A stretch of 40,582 nucleotides of DNA from Chitinophagaceae bacterium (GTDB taxonomy: Bacteria; Bacteroidota; Bacteroidia; Chitinophagales; Chitinophagaceae): positions 1-40,582 of the forward strand of contig JAIXWH010000146.1 of NCBI GenBank assembly GCA_027484165.1. Reading direction: 5' to 3'. A model generated the notes under the pieces. The model was given only the letters and a program-made list of their open reading frames with translations, was not told where the DNA came from and did no database searches. Position numbers and translations under genes: made by a program. This document shows positions 25,835 through 33,536 of this stretch, piece after piece; position 1 is the first letter of the stretch; each line of letters starts with the position of its first letter.

Positions 25835-26404
25835 TTAATATAGATTCTGTAATGCCTGAACTACTCTGCTAACAGGTAGTCCCATCACATTGTAAAAATC
25901 ACCTTGAATTGATTTAATACCAACAACGCCAATCCATTCCTGAATTGCATAAGCACCAGCTTTATCGTAAGGCTTGTAATTATCTACATAAAATTCAATC
26001 TGCTCTTGGGTGAGCATATGAAAACTTACAGTTGTAATATCTGAAAAAAGGATTTCATTTTCTTGATGTAAAATTGCAACCCCTGTAATGACTTCATGAG
26101 TATTACCGGATAATTCATTAATAATGCTGATTGCATCAGCTCTATCTTTAGGCTTTCCAATTACTTTTTGATTACATACCACAATGGTATCAGCAGCAAG
26201 AATGGGCATTGAATTACCATGATTATCTTTTATAACTTGTGCTTTATTTTTAGCAATATGAATAGCGATTTCTGAAAAAGACAAATCAGAAGGATAACTT
26301 TCATCTGCATCACTCACTATTACATCAAACTCAATTTCTGCCCATTCAAGCAGTTGTTTTCTCCTCGGAGATTGTGAAGCCAAAATTATTTTATCGAGAT
26401 TCAT
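25835..26404 (-). CDS. maf: Maf-family nucleoside triphosphate pyrophosphatase
   Basis: 189 residues. Diagnostic segments are ASQSPRRKQLLEWAEIEF at the N-terminus, DADES, AADTIVVCNQKVIGKP and GAYAIQEWIG, ending with the GLPVSRV motif. Maf enzymes hydrolyse dTTP, UTP or modified nucleotides to monophosphates, a housecleaning role. It is the last gene of a three-gene unit and overlaps the UbiA-family gene by four bases (ATGA), which implies coupled translation. Confidence 0.95.
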   Translation of the reverse strand: MNLDKIILASQSPRRKQLLEWAEIEFDVIVSDADESYPSDLSFSEIAIHIAKNKAQVIKDNHGNSMPILAADTIVVCNQKVIGKPKDRADAISIINELSGNTHEVITGVAILHQENEILFSDITTVSFHMLTQEQIEFYVDNYKPYDKAGAYAIQEWIGVVGIKSIQGDFYNVMGLPVSRVVQALQNLY

Positions 26405-27351
26405 AATAATTTAAAAAATAGCATGGACAATATCCCCATTAACATGATCAATTTAAGATACCCGCTGAGTTGATTATAATCTTTGGATGTGTTTGCCTTA
26501 AATAGTTTTTTAAATACCATCACTAATGGCAGAACTATAAATAGTATGGAATAGACTGCGCTTGGCCACCAACCTACTTGCCATGCATAAATCTGAACTA
26601 CGAGCAATGCAGCAATACATACTACAATCCATACGGCAACAAAAACTTTTGTAGCAGAAACTCCCATTTTAATAGGCATAGTTTCGCATTTGAATTGCGC
26701 ATCACCATGCATATCCTCTAGATCTTTTACCACCTCTCTAATTATGGTCATTACAAATGCAAATCCGGAGTACAACATGGTAAGTTTAAACAATTGTTTG
26801 ATATTGTATGGATAGATGTGGATAGTCCAACCTTTTAGATTGATTAAAGAAGCACCTGCAAAAAAATAAACAACAAATACCACCCAAGCTGTTAATGCGG
26901 AGATGACAATATTCCCAAACAACAGTTTCTTTTTATATTTCGTAGAATAAAGCCACAATAAAAACACACAAACGATATTGATTATGAAGATGATCCATTT
27001 TTTAGTAATGATGCTAACCATTAAAGCAAACAGCACGCCTAACAATGAAAAGAGTAAATGTAATATTATCGTCCATCTTCTTTTTATTATTTTTTCTACA
27101 ACTACCTTGTCTGGCTTGTTTACATTATCTATATGCAAGTCGAAATAATCATTAATGATATAGCCTCCTGCAGATATGAAGAATGAAGACATTAACAAGA
27201 ACAAAAACGGCATCTCAGGCTTCACCAACTCCATCATGCTAAAAGACTCATGCGAAAGAACAATACAATGATAGAATAAAATTTGAGTGAGTAAAATAAA
27301 AAGCAAATTGGGCCATCGAATCAATTTAAAAAATGCAACGATTAGCTTCAT
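26401..27351 (-). CDS. UbiA-family prenyltransferase
   Basis: 316 residues with about eight or nine membrane helices. The first Asp-rich motif is NDYFDLHID (about residues 66-74) and the second is DLEDMHGD (about 211-218). These bind the magnesium-pyrophosphate of a prenyl donor. Bacteroidota homologues next to maf and kdsC are often named geranylgeranylglycerol-phosphate geranylgeranyltransferase, but the acceptor cannot be read from sequence. The gene is 25 bases after the KdsC-like gene and overlaps maf. Confidence 0.9.
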   Translation of the reverse strand: MKLIVAFFKLIRWPNLLFILLTQILFYHCIVLSHESFSMMELVKPEMPFLFLLMSSFFISAGGYIINDYFDLHIDNVNKPDKVVVEKIIKRRWTIILHLLFSLLGVLFALMVSIITKKWIIFIINIVCVFLLWLYSTKYKKKLLFGNIVISALTAWVVFVVYFFAGASLINLKGWTIHIYPYNIKQLFKLTMLYSGFAFVMTIIREVVKDLEDMHGDAQFKCETMPIKMGVSATKVFVAVWIVVCIAALLVVQIYAWQVGWWPSAVYSILFIVLPLVMVFKKLFKANTSKDYNQLSGYLKLIMLMGILSMLFFKLL

Positions 27352-27376
27352 TTGTTTTGTTTATAAAGGAGCAGAA

Positions 27377-27901
27377 TTATTTTGATGATATTTCAGAATG
27401 TAAATCCCAGTAACCATTTAGTTTCAATACTTTTTCAATCACATCTCTTACACATCCTTCACCGCCTTTGTTTGGTGAAATATAATCGGCGATTTGAATA
27501 ATATCAGAAACTGCATCTGAAGGGCAACAAGCTAATCCTACAGATTTCATGACTTCATAATCAGGAATATCATCACCAATAAATAAAACTTGTGCTGTTG
27601 ATACACCATAATGAACCATTTTATTTTTGAGCAAAGTTGCTTTGTCTTTAACCCCCATATTGACATCTTTAACACCTAACTCCTTCATTCTGTTTTGAAT
27701 GGCTCCTGTATCTGCAGCTCCTGAGATTACCACCACATGATACCCTTTTTTTACTGCTAGCTGTAATGCATAACCGTCTTTGATATTCATATTTCTAACC
27801 CAGTCAAGCGAAGGCATGATCCATAATTTGCCATCAGTAAGTACACCGTCAACATCCATGGCAATCATTTTAATCGGCTTGAATTTTTCGAGAATATTCA
27901 T
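27377..27901 (-). CDS. kdsC: KdsC-like HAD phosphatase (KDO-8-phosphate phosphatase)
   Basis: 174 residues from the ATG at 27901. The HAD nucleophile motif is MDVDGVLTDG (about residues 15-24), followed by VVISG, the Lys helix KDKATLLKNK, and GDDIPDYEVM. The C-terminal GGEGCVRDVIEKVLKLNG is typical of KdsC, which makes free KDO for lipopolysaccharide core. The frame is open to 28042, but the extra 47 residues would be translated from a heptamer tandem repeat (KPQTTNH-type), so they are not accepted as coding. It heads the KdsC-UbiA-Maf unit. Confidence 0.9.
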   Translation of the reverse strand: MNILEKFKPIKMIAMDVDGVLTDGKLWIMPSLDWVRNMNIKDGYALQLAVKKGYHVVVISGAADTGAIQNRMKELGVKDVNMGVKDKATLLKNKMVHYGVSTAQVLFIGDDIPDYEVMKSVGLACCPSDAVSDIIQIADYISPNKGGEGCVRDVIEKVLKLNGYWDLHSEISSK

Positions 27902-27938
27902 AATTGTGACCGTTTGGAAGGTTTCAAAGGTTAGAGTT

Positions 27939-28150
27939 GTTTGTGGTTTATTGTTTTTTGTTTGTGGTTTGTGGTTTGTGGTTTGCGGTTTGTGGTTTGT
28001 GGCTTTTCGTTGTTGTCGAATTTCAAATTGCAAAATCTTCATATCAGATTATTGCTACAAAGTCACTAAGTAACGCAAAGAAATCAATTAATTAATCAAC
28101 AAATTTTCAAATTTTCAAATCAACCAATCAACTAATCAACCAATCAACTA
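27939..28150. repeat. Compound intergenic repeat locus A
   Basis: The spacer between iscX and kdsC is built of short tandem words. TTTGTGG occurs six times in a row at 27961-28002 (the fourth is TTTGCGG), preceded by a looser copy region. Then come CTACAAAGTCACTAAG and AACGCAAAG (28055-28080), a pair of AAATTTTC-type words, and an 8-base array of alternating AATCAACC and AATCAACT, four units at 28118-28149. The last unit runs into the iscX stop codon at 28148-28150. Much of the vocabulary recurs at 33221-33408. Confidence 0.85.
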
Positions 28151-28384
28151 TTTCTGCCCATCTCTCCATTCATACACCCAAGTACTTTGAATCATCTCTA
28201 AATGACCTTCATTGCTTTCTTCTGCTTTGCCGGAAAAATTGGGAATCTCCATTACCCACTTATGCAAATCGGTAAACCTGATTCTGTAAATTTTACTTTC
28301 TCCAAAATCATCGCCAAAACGATCGTACAACTTCATAGCAATATCTTCGTAATCATTCCAGTGAATGGGTGGTTCAAATGTCAT
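28148..28384 (-). CDS. iscX: IscX-like iron-sulfur assembly protein
   Basis: 78 residues, slightly longer than E. coli IscX. It keeps the family core: HWNDYEDIAMKLYDRFGDDFGE, then RFTDLHKWV and SNEGHLEMIQSTW-YEW. IscX is a small acidic helical protein that binds iron and the cysteine desulfurase IscS and tunes cluster synthesis. It follows fdx by 18 bases, the same order as the end of the E. coli isc operon, but iscS, iscU, iscA and hscBA are not here. Its stop codon is part of an 8-base repeat array. Confidence 0.88.
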   Translation of the reverse strand: MTFEPPIHWNDYEDIAMKLYDRFGDDFGESKIYRIRFTDLHKWVMEIPNFSGKAEESNEGHLEMIQSTWVYEWRDGQK

Positions 28385-28402
28385 ATTCTTTTATTTACTT
28401 TT

Positions 28403-28738
28403 TTATTCTCCTAAAAATTGAGTTTGATCGGGCAAGGTAACTTCAATTACTCCGCCACCTTCATTTAATAAACATTGGCATCCCAACCTAGAATTTAATC
28501 GAGGATTTACGGCTCTGTCAATAAAATCTTCTTCCTTATCTGAAAGCTCCTCAACAAATGACTCTCCCTTATCAATATATAAATGACAAGTACTACAAGC
28601 ACAAACGCCTCCGCAATTGTGGTGCAATTCAATTTCATTTTTCAAAGCCACTTCTAAAATAGATTGGCCTGATTCAATATTTTCTAATGTAATCGGCTCT
28701 AATCCTTTTTGCTCAAATCTAAACGTAATCTTATACAT
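28403..28738 (-). CDS. fdx: 2Fe-2S ferredoxin, adrenodoxin/Isc type
   Basis: 111 residues. The cluster ligands are C-x5-C-x2-C in HNCGGVCACSTCH plus the Cys of RLGCQC near residue 91. The acidic helix around EELSDKEEDFIDRA matches the adrenodoxin/Isc branch rather than plant-type ferredoxins. It should supply electrons for iron-sulfur cluster assembly. It leads a two-gene unit with iscX from a near-consensus promoter and may also serve other redox partners in the cell. Confidence 0.92.
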   Translation of the reverse strand: MYKITFRFEQKGLEPITLENIESGQSILEVALKNEIELHHNCGGVCACSTCHLYIDKGESFVEELSDKEEDFIDRAVNPRLNSRLGCQCLLNEGGGVIEVTLPDQTQFLGE

Positions 28739-28758
28739 ACTTCTTTAATTTCGAAATG

Positions 28759-28789
28759 CAAACCTACATGAAAATACTAATTCGATAAA
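28759..28789 (-). promoter_or_regulatory. Promoter of fdx-iscX
   Basis: Minus-strand TTTA (28789-28786), 19 bases, then TAGGTTTG (28766-28759). The -7 element is an exact match and the -33 element has one change. The leader would be about 17 bases. Confidence 0.6.
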
Positions 28790-28873
28790 ATCTGTAATTC
28801 AGCTATTTAAAGTTTATCCACAATATTTGTTTACTTTGCATAGCATAATTACCAACCCTAATTAAACACAAAT

Positions 28874-29509
28874 ATGAAATTGAATACTTTTATTGCATCT
28901 ATTGTTTCTTTTTGCATACTGTTTATTTCATCTTGCGAAAATAATAAATCAACTTCCAGCGAAAATCCTATTGTTCTAAAAAATGACAAGCCTAGAAGTA
29001 AAAAAGATACCACATTAATCGAAAACGCCCCTATAATCAATATAGCAGATACAGTAGCTTTGGGATTTAACATCATATCCATAAAAGACAGTGCTTCTAA
29101 TGGAAAAAGACTGAGCACCAAACTGGATATCATCTACAAAGAAAGACTTGAAGAAATCATCAAAAAAAATAAGCTCAATAAAACCGGAGCACCAATTGCC
29201 TGGTACAAAAAGCTTAAAGCACCTTTTTACTTTGAAGCTGGAATCCCTGTTGATAAAAAACCAGGTAAACTTCCAAAAGGTATTGTATTTAAAAAAATCA
29301 GCAAAACAAGAGTTATTGTTGCCCATTATTTTGGGCCTTATACCGAAACTAACCTAGCTTATCAGGCTTTGAAAGACTGGCTCAAAGATGAACATAAAAC
29401 CCAAAGCGGTGAAGCTTATGAAGTATATGTTGGCAAAGCTTTGGATGAAGATGGCAAACCTGTTGACCCTTACAAAGTTCAAACGGATATAGTTATCCCT
29501 TATTATTAA
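28874..29509 (+). CDS. Lipoprotein with a GyrI-like / AraC effector-binding domain
   Basis: 211 residues. A lipoprotein signal peptide ends at Cys 21 (FISSC), followed by a polar linker to about residue 55. The rest has the GyrI-like small-molecule-binding fold: GAPIAWYKK, FYFEAGIPVDK, a VAHYFGPYTETNLAYQALKDWL segment and the final YEVYV-DPYKVQTDIVIPY. This domain usually binds hydrophobic ligands inside the cell, fused to AraC- or MerR-type regulators. Here it is exported and membrane-anchored without a DNA-binding part, so a sensing or scavenging role is an inference. Its 3' end overlaps the DUF2520 gene by 17 bases. Confidence 0.8.
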   Translation: MKLNTFIASIVSFCILFISSCENNKSTSSENPIVLKNDKPRSKKDTTLIENAPIINIADTVALGFNIISIKDSASNGKRLSTKLDIIYKERLEEIIKKNKLNKTGAPIAWYKKLKAPFYFEAGIPVDKKPGKLPKGIVFKKISKTRVIVAHYFGPYTETNLAYQALKDWLKDEHKTQSGEAYEVYVGKALDEDGKPVDPYKVQTDIVIPYY

Positions 29510-30263
29510 AATTGATGATGCTGTTCGACAATTTCAGATAAAGCGCTTTCAATTCTGGATAGTTGTTTAATAAATTCAAATGCTTATCAATTGTTTTTGC
29601 GTCATTTCTAACAGCAGGTCCGGTCTGTACTTTTGATGGTGACAAATAAGCTATTCGGGAAGCGGTCTCTTTGATTAATGGTTTCAACAAACCAAAATCT
29701 AATTGCTCCATTTTGCAATAATTTTCGGCTAAAGCATATAAATGATTGGTAAAATTATTTACCACAACGGCAGCCATATGAGTTTTCATTCTGAATTCTT
29801 CATCAACAACTCTTACGTCTTTTGAAATATTAATAGCTAATTCTGATAAAAGATTCAAAGTACTTCCATTATTTGCATCTATCAGCATTGGCATTTCGGG
29901 TATATCCTTCATTTCTTTCCTTAAAGTCTGTAAAGGATAAATTACACCATAATTATCGGACACTGATTTTAGAATATCTTTTGAAACTGATCCTGCAGTA
30001 TGAAATACAGGTTTATTATGGACTTTTAAAAAATGAAGACAATCAGTTATGGCGGCATCAGACACTGATACAATATAGATATCTGCTGTAATATCAATCA
30101 ATCCATTCAAGTCCGAATGCTTTGCCCCCAACTCCTCAGCCAACAATTTAGCATGTGCTTTGTTTCGACTTGCAATCTGTACAATATTATATTGTTTCTG
30201 TTTTAATAATCTCCCTAAAACAGATGCGGTATTACCTGAACCAATTATGGCTACATTCATCAT
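29493..30263 (-). CDS. Rossmann-fold DUF2520 protein
   Basis: 256 residues. The N-terminal NAD(P)-binding motif is GSGNTA (residues 8-13) in an F420/6-phosphogluconate-dehydrogenase-like Rossmann domain (to about 125, with IVSVSDAAI and HTAGSVS). A helical DUF2520 domain follows, with HMAAVVVNNFTNHLYALAE and a C-terminal TGPAVRNDAKTI-HL segment. An oxidoreductase role is likely from the fold, substrate unknown. Two adjacent ATG codons (30263 and 30260) could both start it. The only good promoter is about 150 bases upstream. Confidence 0.88.
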   Translation of the reverse strand: MMNVAIIGSGNTASVLGRLLKQKQYNIVQIASRNKAHAKLLAEELGAKHSDLNGLIDITADIYIVSVSDAAITDCLHFLKVHNKPVFHTAGSVSKDILKSVSDNYGVIYPLQTLRKEMKDIPEMPMLIDANNGSTLNLLSELAINISKDVRVVDEEFRMKTHMAAVVVNNFTNHLYALAENYCKMEQLDFGLLKPLIKETASRIAYLSPSKVQTGPAVRNDAKTIDKHLNLLNNYPELKALYLKLSNSIINFNNKG

Positions 30264-30410
30264 TTTTATGATTGTTTTAGATGAACTATTTTTTCTGCTT
30301 TTGGATAAAGTTACAGAAAACAGAAATCAGTACCATTCAAAAGAATGAATCCTCAAATCAGAAAAAAAACTATTTTTTAGAAGAAAAAAAATTTCAACAT
30401 CTTATCTAAA

Positions 30411-30440
30411 CAAAAGTAAATTCAGTTGTTTTTGATCAAA
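30411..30440 (-). promoter_or_regulatory. Promoter candidate for the DUF2520 gene
   Basis: Minus-strand TTTG (30440-30437), 18 bases, then TACTTTTG (30418-30411), an exact pair of elements. It predicts a leader near 145 bases, unusually long for this window. Confidence 0.55.
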
Positions 30441-30555
30441 AGTATTGAAAACATTGGCATTTTACCAGCATAACCCTATTTAGATTTTATTCATTAATCT
30501 ATTCAATAAACCTGTATTTTTTTGAGTATTTATTTAACCTCGCTGATAGAAATTA

Positions 30556-30585
30556 TTTGATTTTTAAAATTTAAAACTAATATTG
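30556..30585 (+). promoter_or_regulatory. Promoter candidate for topA
   Basis: TTTG (30556-30559), 18 bases, then TAATATTG (30578-30585), one mismatch to TAnnTTTG. The leader would be about 63 bases and would contain the hairpin at 30595-30631. Confidence 0.45.
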
Positions 30586-30594
30586 CAATCCAAT

Positions 30595-30631
30595 TCCGAA
30601 AAATCTGCACATTAAATAATCAGTTTTCGGA
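30595..30631 (+). other. Hairpin in the topA leader
   Basis: TCCGAAAA (30595-30602) pairs with TTTTCGGA (30624-30631). After a 2-base bulge, CTG (30605-30607) pairs with CAG (30621-30623), closing a 13-base loop. It ends 21 bases before the ATG. No T-run follows, so it is not a terminator. Confidence 0.5.
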
Positions 30632-30652
30632 TGCAAATTTTAATACAATTAA

Positions 30653-33217
30653 ATGGCAAAAAATTTATTAATTGTTGAGTCCCCTGCAAAAGCAAAAACC
30701 ATAGAAGGTATCCTCGGGAAGGATTTTGAGGTGAAAAGTTGCTATGGTCATATCCGTGATTTGGAAAAAAACGACATGGGTATAGATATCAACAATAATT
30801 TTCTCCCTAAATATATTGTACCTGCAGAAAAAGAACGTGTTGTAAGAGAATTGAAGAGTATTGCAAAAAAAGCTGATGAAGTTTGGTTAGCTTCGGATGA
30901 GGACCGTGAAGGGGAAAGTATCAGTTGGCATTTGGCTGAGGTACTTAATTTGGATCCTAAAACAACCAAGAGAATTGTTTTCCACGAAATCACAAAACCT
31001 GCTATTCAAAAAGCCGTTCAATCACCACGTACTATTAATATGAATTTGGTGGATGCGCAACAGGCACGTAGAGTACTAGACCGTATCGTAGGTTTTGAGT
31101 TAAGTCCGGTACTTTGGCGTAAGATTGGACAGAAAGGCGGTTTAAGTGCGGGAAGGGTTCAAAGTGTGGCGGTGAAACTAATTGTAGAAAAAGAAAGGGA
31201 GATTAATCATTTTGTGGCGGTCAGCAGTTTTAAAATAGAAGCTTCACTGTCAGCAACAGATTTAAATAACAAGACCGTTATCTTCAAAGCTGAAGGAACA
31301 AAATGCAACCAAACAGAACAAGCTGAAGCATTTTTAAACAGTTGCATTGGTGCAGATTATACCGTTAAAGACATACAGGTTCGTCCAGGCAAAAGAACAC
31401 CCGCAGCTCCATTCACCACTTCAACATTACAACAGGAGGCGAGTCGTAAATTAGGTTACGGAGTAAGCAAAACAATGTTGCTGGCACAAAAGCTTTACGA
31501 AAGCGGTAAGATTACTTACATGCGTACCGACAGTGTTAATTTGAGTGACACGGCAATGGATGGTATTAAAAACGAAATCAACAAAAGTTACGGAGAACCC
31601 TATTTACAAGTTCGCAGATACAAAAACAAGAATGAAAGTGCACAGGAAGCACATGAGGCGATTCGTCCTACATATATGGAGAATCACTCTGTAAATGACC
31701 CTGAATTGAACCGCTTATATGAATTGATCTGGAAGCGCACTATTGCTTCGCAGATGAGTGATGCAGAGTTTGAAAAAACAACTGCGAAAATTGATATCAG
31801 TACCAATCAACAGGAATTAACCGCAACTGGAGAAGTATTGAAATTTGATGGCTTTTTGAAAGTTTATCTTGAAAGTACAGACGAAGAAGAAAATGAAGAA
31901 GAAGGTGAAAGCAGATTGCCTAATTTAACTGTAGGGCAAAAACTAGCTTTCAACCAAATGACCGCAACAGAAAAATTCACCAAACACAGTGCAAGATATA
32001 CAGAAGCATCCTTGGTAAAGAAGATGGAAGAATTGGGAATCGGCCGCCCGAGCACTTACGCTCCTACTATTTCTACCATCATCAAAAGAACTTATGTTGA
32101 GAAGAAAGACAAAGAAGCGGTGAAGAGAAATTTTAGAATCATTCGATTAAAAAATAATGCCATTGAAAAAGTAACTGAACAGGAAAATACAGGTGCAGAA
32201 AAATCAAAACTCTTTCCAACAGATTTAGGATTGGTAGTAACTGATTTTTTAAACCAGCATTTTCAAAATGTAATGGATTATTCCTTTACAGCAAACATCG
32301 AAAAAGAATTTGATGAAATAGCTGATGGAAAAATGGTTTGGAACAAAATGGTGGGTAGTTTTTATGCTCCTTTCCATACCGGAGTAACTCATACTTTAGA
32401 AACTGCTGAAAGAGCTGTTGGGGAAAGGACTTTAGGTGTTACGGAAGAAGGGAAACCATTAATTGCTCGTATGGGCAGATATGGTCCGATGGTACAAATT
32501 GGCGCTCAGAATGATGAAGAGAAACCCAGATTTGCAAAACTAAAAGCAAGCCAAAGCATTGAAACCATAACCTTTGAAGAAGCATTGGATTTATTCAAAC
32601 TACCCCTTCAATTGGGTGAACACGAAGGAATGGAAGTTGCTGTAAATATTGGAAGGTTTGGTCCTTATGTAAAATGGGGCGAACAATTCATTTCAATTCC
32701 CAAAGGTGAAGAACCAACTGACGTAGATTTAAAAAGAGCAGTTGAAATCATCACTGCTAAACAAGTTGAAGATGCTCCGATTGGTTTTTATAATGAAATA
32801 CCCATCACAAAAGGAAAAGGAAGATTCGGTCCTTTCATCAAATGGAATAATTTATTTATCAATATACCAAGAGCTTACAATTTTGATTTGTTAACACAAC
32901 AAGATTGCAACGAGCTTATTGAAAAGAAAATAGAAAAAGAAGCCAACAGATATATCCAACAATGGCCTGATGAAAACATCTCAATCGAAAATGGAAGATG
33001 GGGCCCATTTATCAAGTTTGGTAAAAAAATGCTGAAATTAACCGGACAAGGTGCTAACGGAAAATATACTCCCGAAGAGCTTGCAGTAATTGATTTAGAG
33101 AGCATCAAAAAAATGATTCTCCAACAAGATCCAAAAGCATTCGATAAAAAAGCAGCAGCAAAGAAAAAAGCTGCGCCTAAAAAAGCGGCAACCAAAAAAG
33201 CGGTGAAGAAGAAGTAA
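30653..33217 (+). CDS. topA: DNA topoisomerase I
   Basis: 854 residues. The Toprim domain has LLIVESPAKAKTI at the start and the acidic triad in ASDEDREGE. The nicking tyrosine is Y289 in GKITYMRTDSVNLS. ARYTEASLVKKMEELGIGRPSTYA follows near 455-480 (read in parts). Instead of zinc fingers, the C-terminus has several repeats around GRFGPYVKW and GRWGPFIKFG, the topoisomerase C-terminal repeat type. It ends in a Lys/Ala-rich basic tail of about 30 residues, probably for DNA binding. The enzyme relaxes negative supercoils. Confidence 0.97.
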   Translation: MAKNLLIVESPAKAKTIEGILGKDFEVKSCYGHIRDLEKNDMGIDINNNFLPKYIVPAEKERVVRELKSIAKKADEVWLASDEDREGESISWHLAEVLNLDPKTTKRIVFHEITKPAIQKAVQSPRTINMNLVDAQQARRVLDRIVGFELSPVLWRKIGQKGGLSAGRVQSVAVKLIVEKEREINHFVAVSSFKIEASLSATDLNNKTVIFKAEGTKCNQTEQAEAFLNSCIGADYTVKDIQVRPGKRTPAAPFTTSTLQQEASRKLGYGVSKTMLLAQKLYESGKITYMRTDSVNLSDTAMDGIKNEINKSYGEPYLQVRRYKNKNESAQEAHEAIRPTYMENHSVNDPELNRLYELIWKRTIASQMSDAEFEKTTAKIDISTNQQELTATGEVLKFDGFLKVYLESTDEEENEEEGESRLPNLTVGQKLAFNQMTATEKFTKHSARYTEASLVKKMEELGIGRPSTYAPTISTIIKRTYVEKKDKEAVKRNFRIIRLKNNAIEKVTEQENTGAEKSKLFPTDLGLVVTDFLNQHFQNVMDYSFTANIEKEFDEIADGKMVWNKMVGSFYAPFHTGVTHTLETAERAVGERTLGVTEEGKPLIARMGRYGPMVQIGAQNDEEKPRFAKLKASQSIETITFEEALDLFKLPLQLGEHEGMEVAVNIGRFGPYVKWGEQFISIPKGEEPTDVDLKRAVEIITAKQVEDAPIGFYNEIPITKGKGRFGPFIKWNNLFINIPRAYNFDLLTQQDCNELIEKKIEKEANRYIQQWPDENISIENGRWGPFIKFGKKMLKLTGQGANGKYTPEELAVIDLESIKKMILQQDPKAFDKKAAAKKKAAPKKAATKKAVKKK

Positions 33218-33536
33218 AATTGGTTTGTTGTTTGTTGTTTGTCGTTTGTTGTTTGAATATTGGTTGACTTTGCGGCACTTTTCGCCTTTGCGTCTTTGTG
33301 GCAACAATTTGATTTGAAAATTTGTCGATTCGATGATTCGATACTAACAACAAACAAAAAACCACAAACAATGTAAACCTACTGAACCTTTTGAACCTAT
33401 TGAACCTACCCAACCCTTGAAACATTTTTTTTCACTTTCTCCTCAAAAGTTTGTCACGCCTGTGGAAAATTAAAAACCTCCTCCGTTCAATTTGTTTCCG
33501 ATATTTAATTTGTTTAGTAAAATAACATTTTAAACC
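33218..33536. other. Repeat-rich spacer between topA and the SirB1-like gene
   Basis: 319 bases without a gene. 33221-33408 is repeat locus B; the remainder to 33536 is AT-rich. No convincing topA terminator is seen. A TAATTTG near 33510 resembles a -7 element with wrong spacing. Confidence 0.6.
33221..33408. repeat. Compound intergenic repeat locus B
   Basis: It begins four bases after the topA stop. TTTGTTG occurs four times at 33224-33251 (third unit TTTGTCG). A core of CTTTGCG/CTTTGTG words (about 33268-33303) follows, then an AAATTTGTCGATTCGATGATTCG stretch read in parts, and inverted heptamers AACAACAAACAAAAAACCACAAACA (33346-33370, read in parts). Four 9-base units of TTGAACCTA type end it at 33373-33408. 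The heptamers at both ends face each other, so the locus could fold back on itself. Confidence 0.85.

Larger units (their letters stand above)
30264..30652. other. Divergent intergenic region between DUF2520 and topA
   Basis: 389 AT-rich bases without a convincing gene. It holds a minus-strand promoter for DUF2520, a plus-strand promoter candidate and leader hairpin for topA, and a small hairpin CATTC-AAAA-GAATG at 30334-30347 in the DUF2520 leader. Confidence 0.6.

Noticed and set aside
27780-28073. Plus-strand frame with repeated VVCGLWF-type residues
   Set aside because: This is the heptamer tandem repeat translated by chance, antisense to kdsC and its spacer.
27961-28149. Possible CRISPR array
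   Set aside because: The repeats are 7-9 bases and directly tandem without unique spacers, and no cas genes are present.
32875-33425. Minus-strand frames rich in Phe and Leu over the topA tail and spacer
   Set aside because: They arise from the complement of the Lys/Ala-rich topA tail and repeat words (KQQTTNNK-type); no conserved protein is visible.
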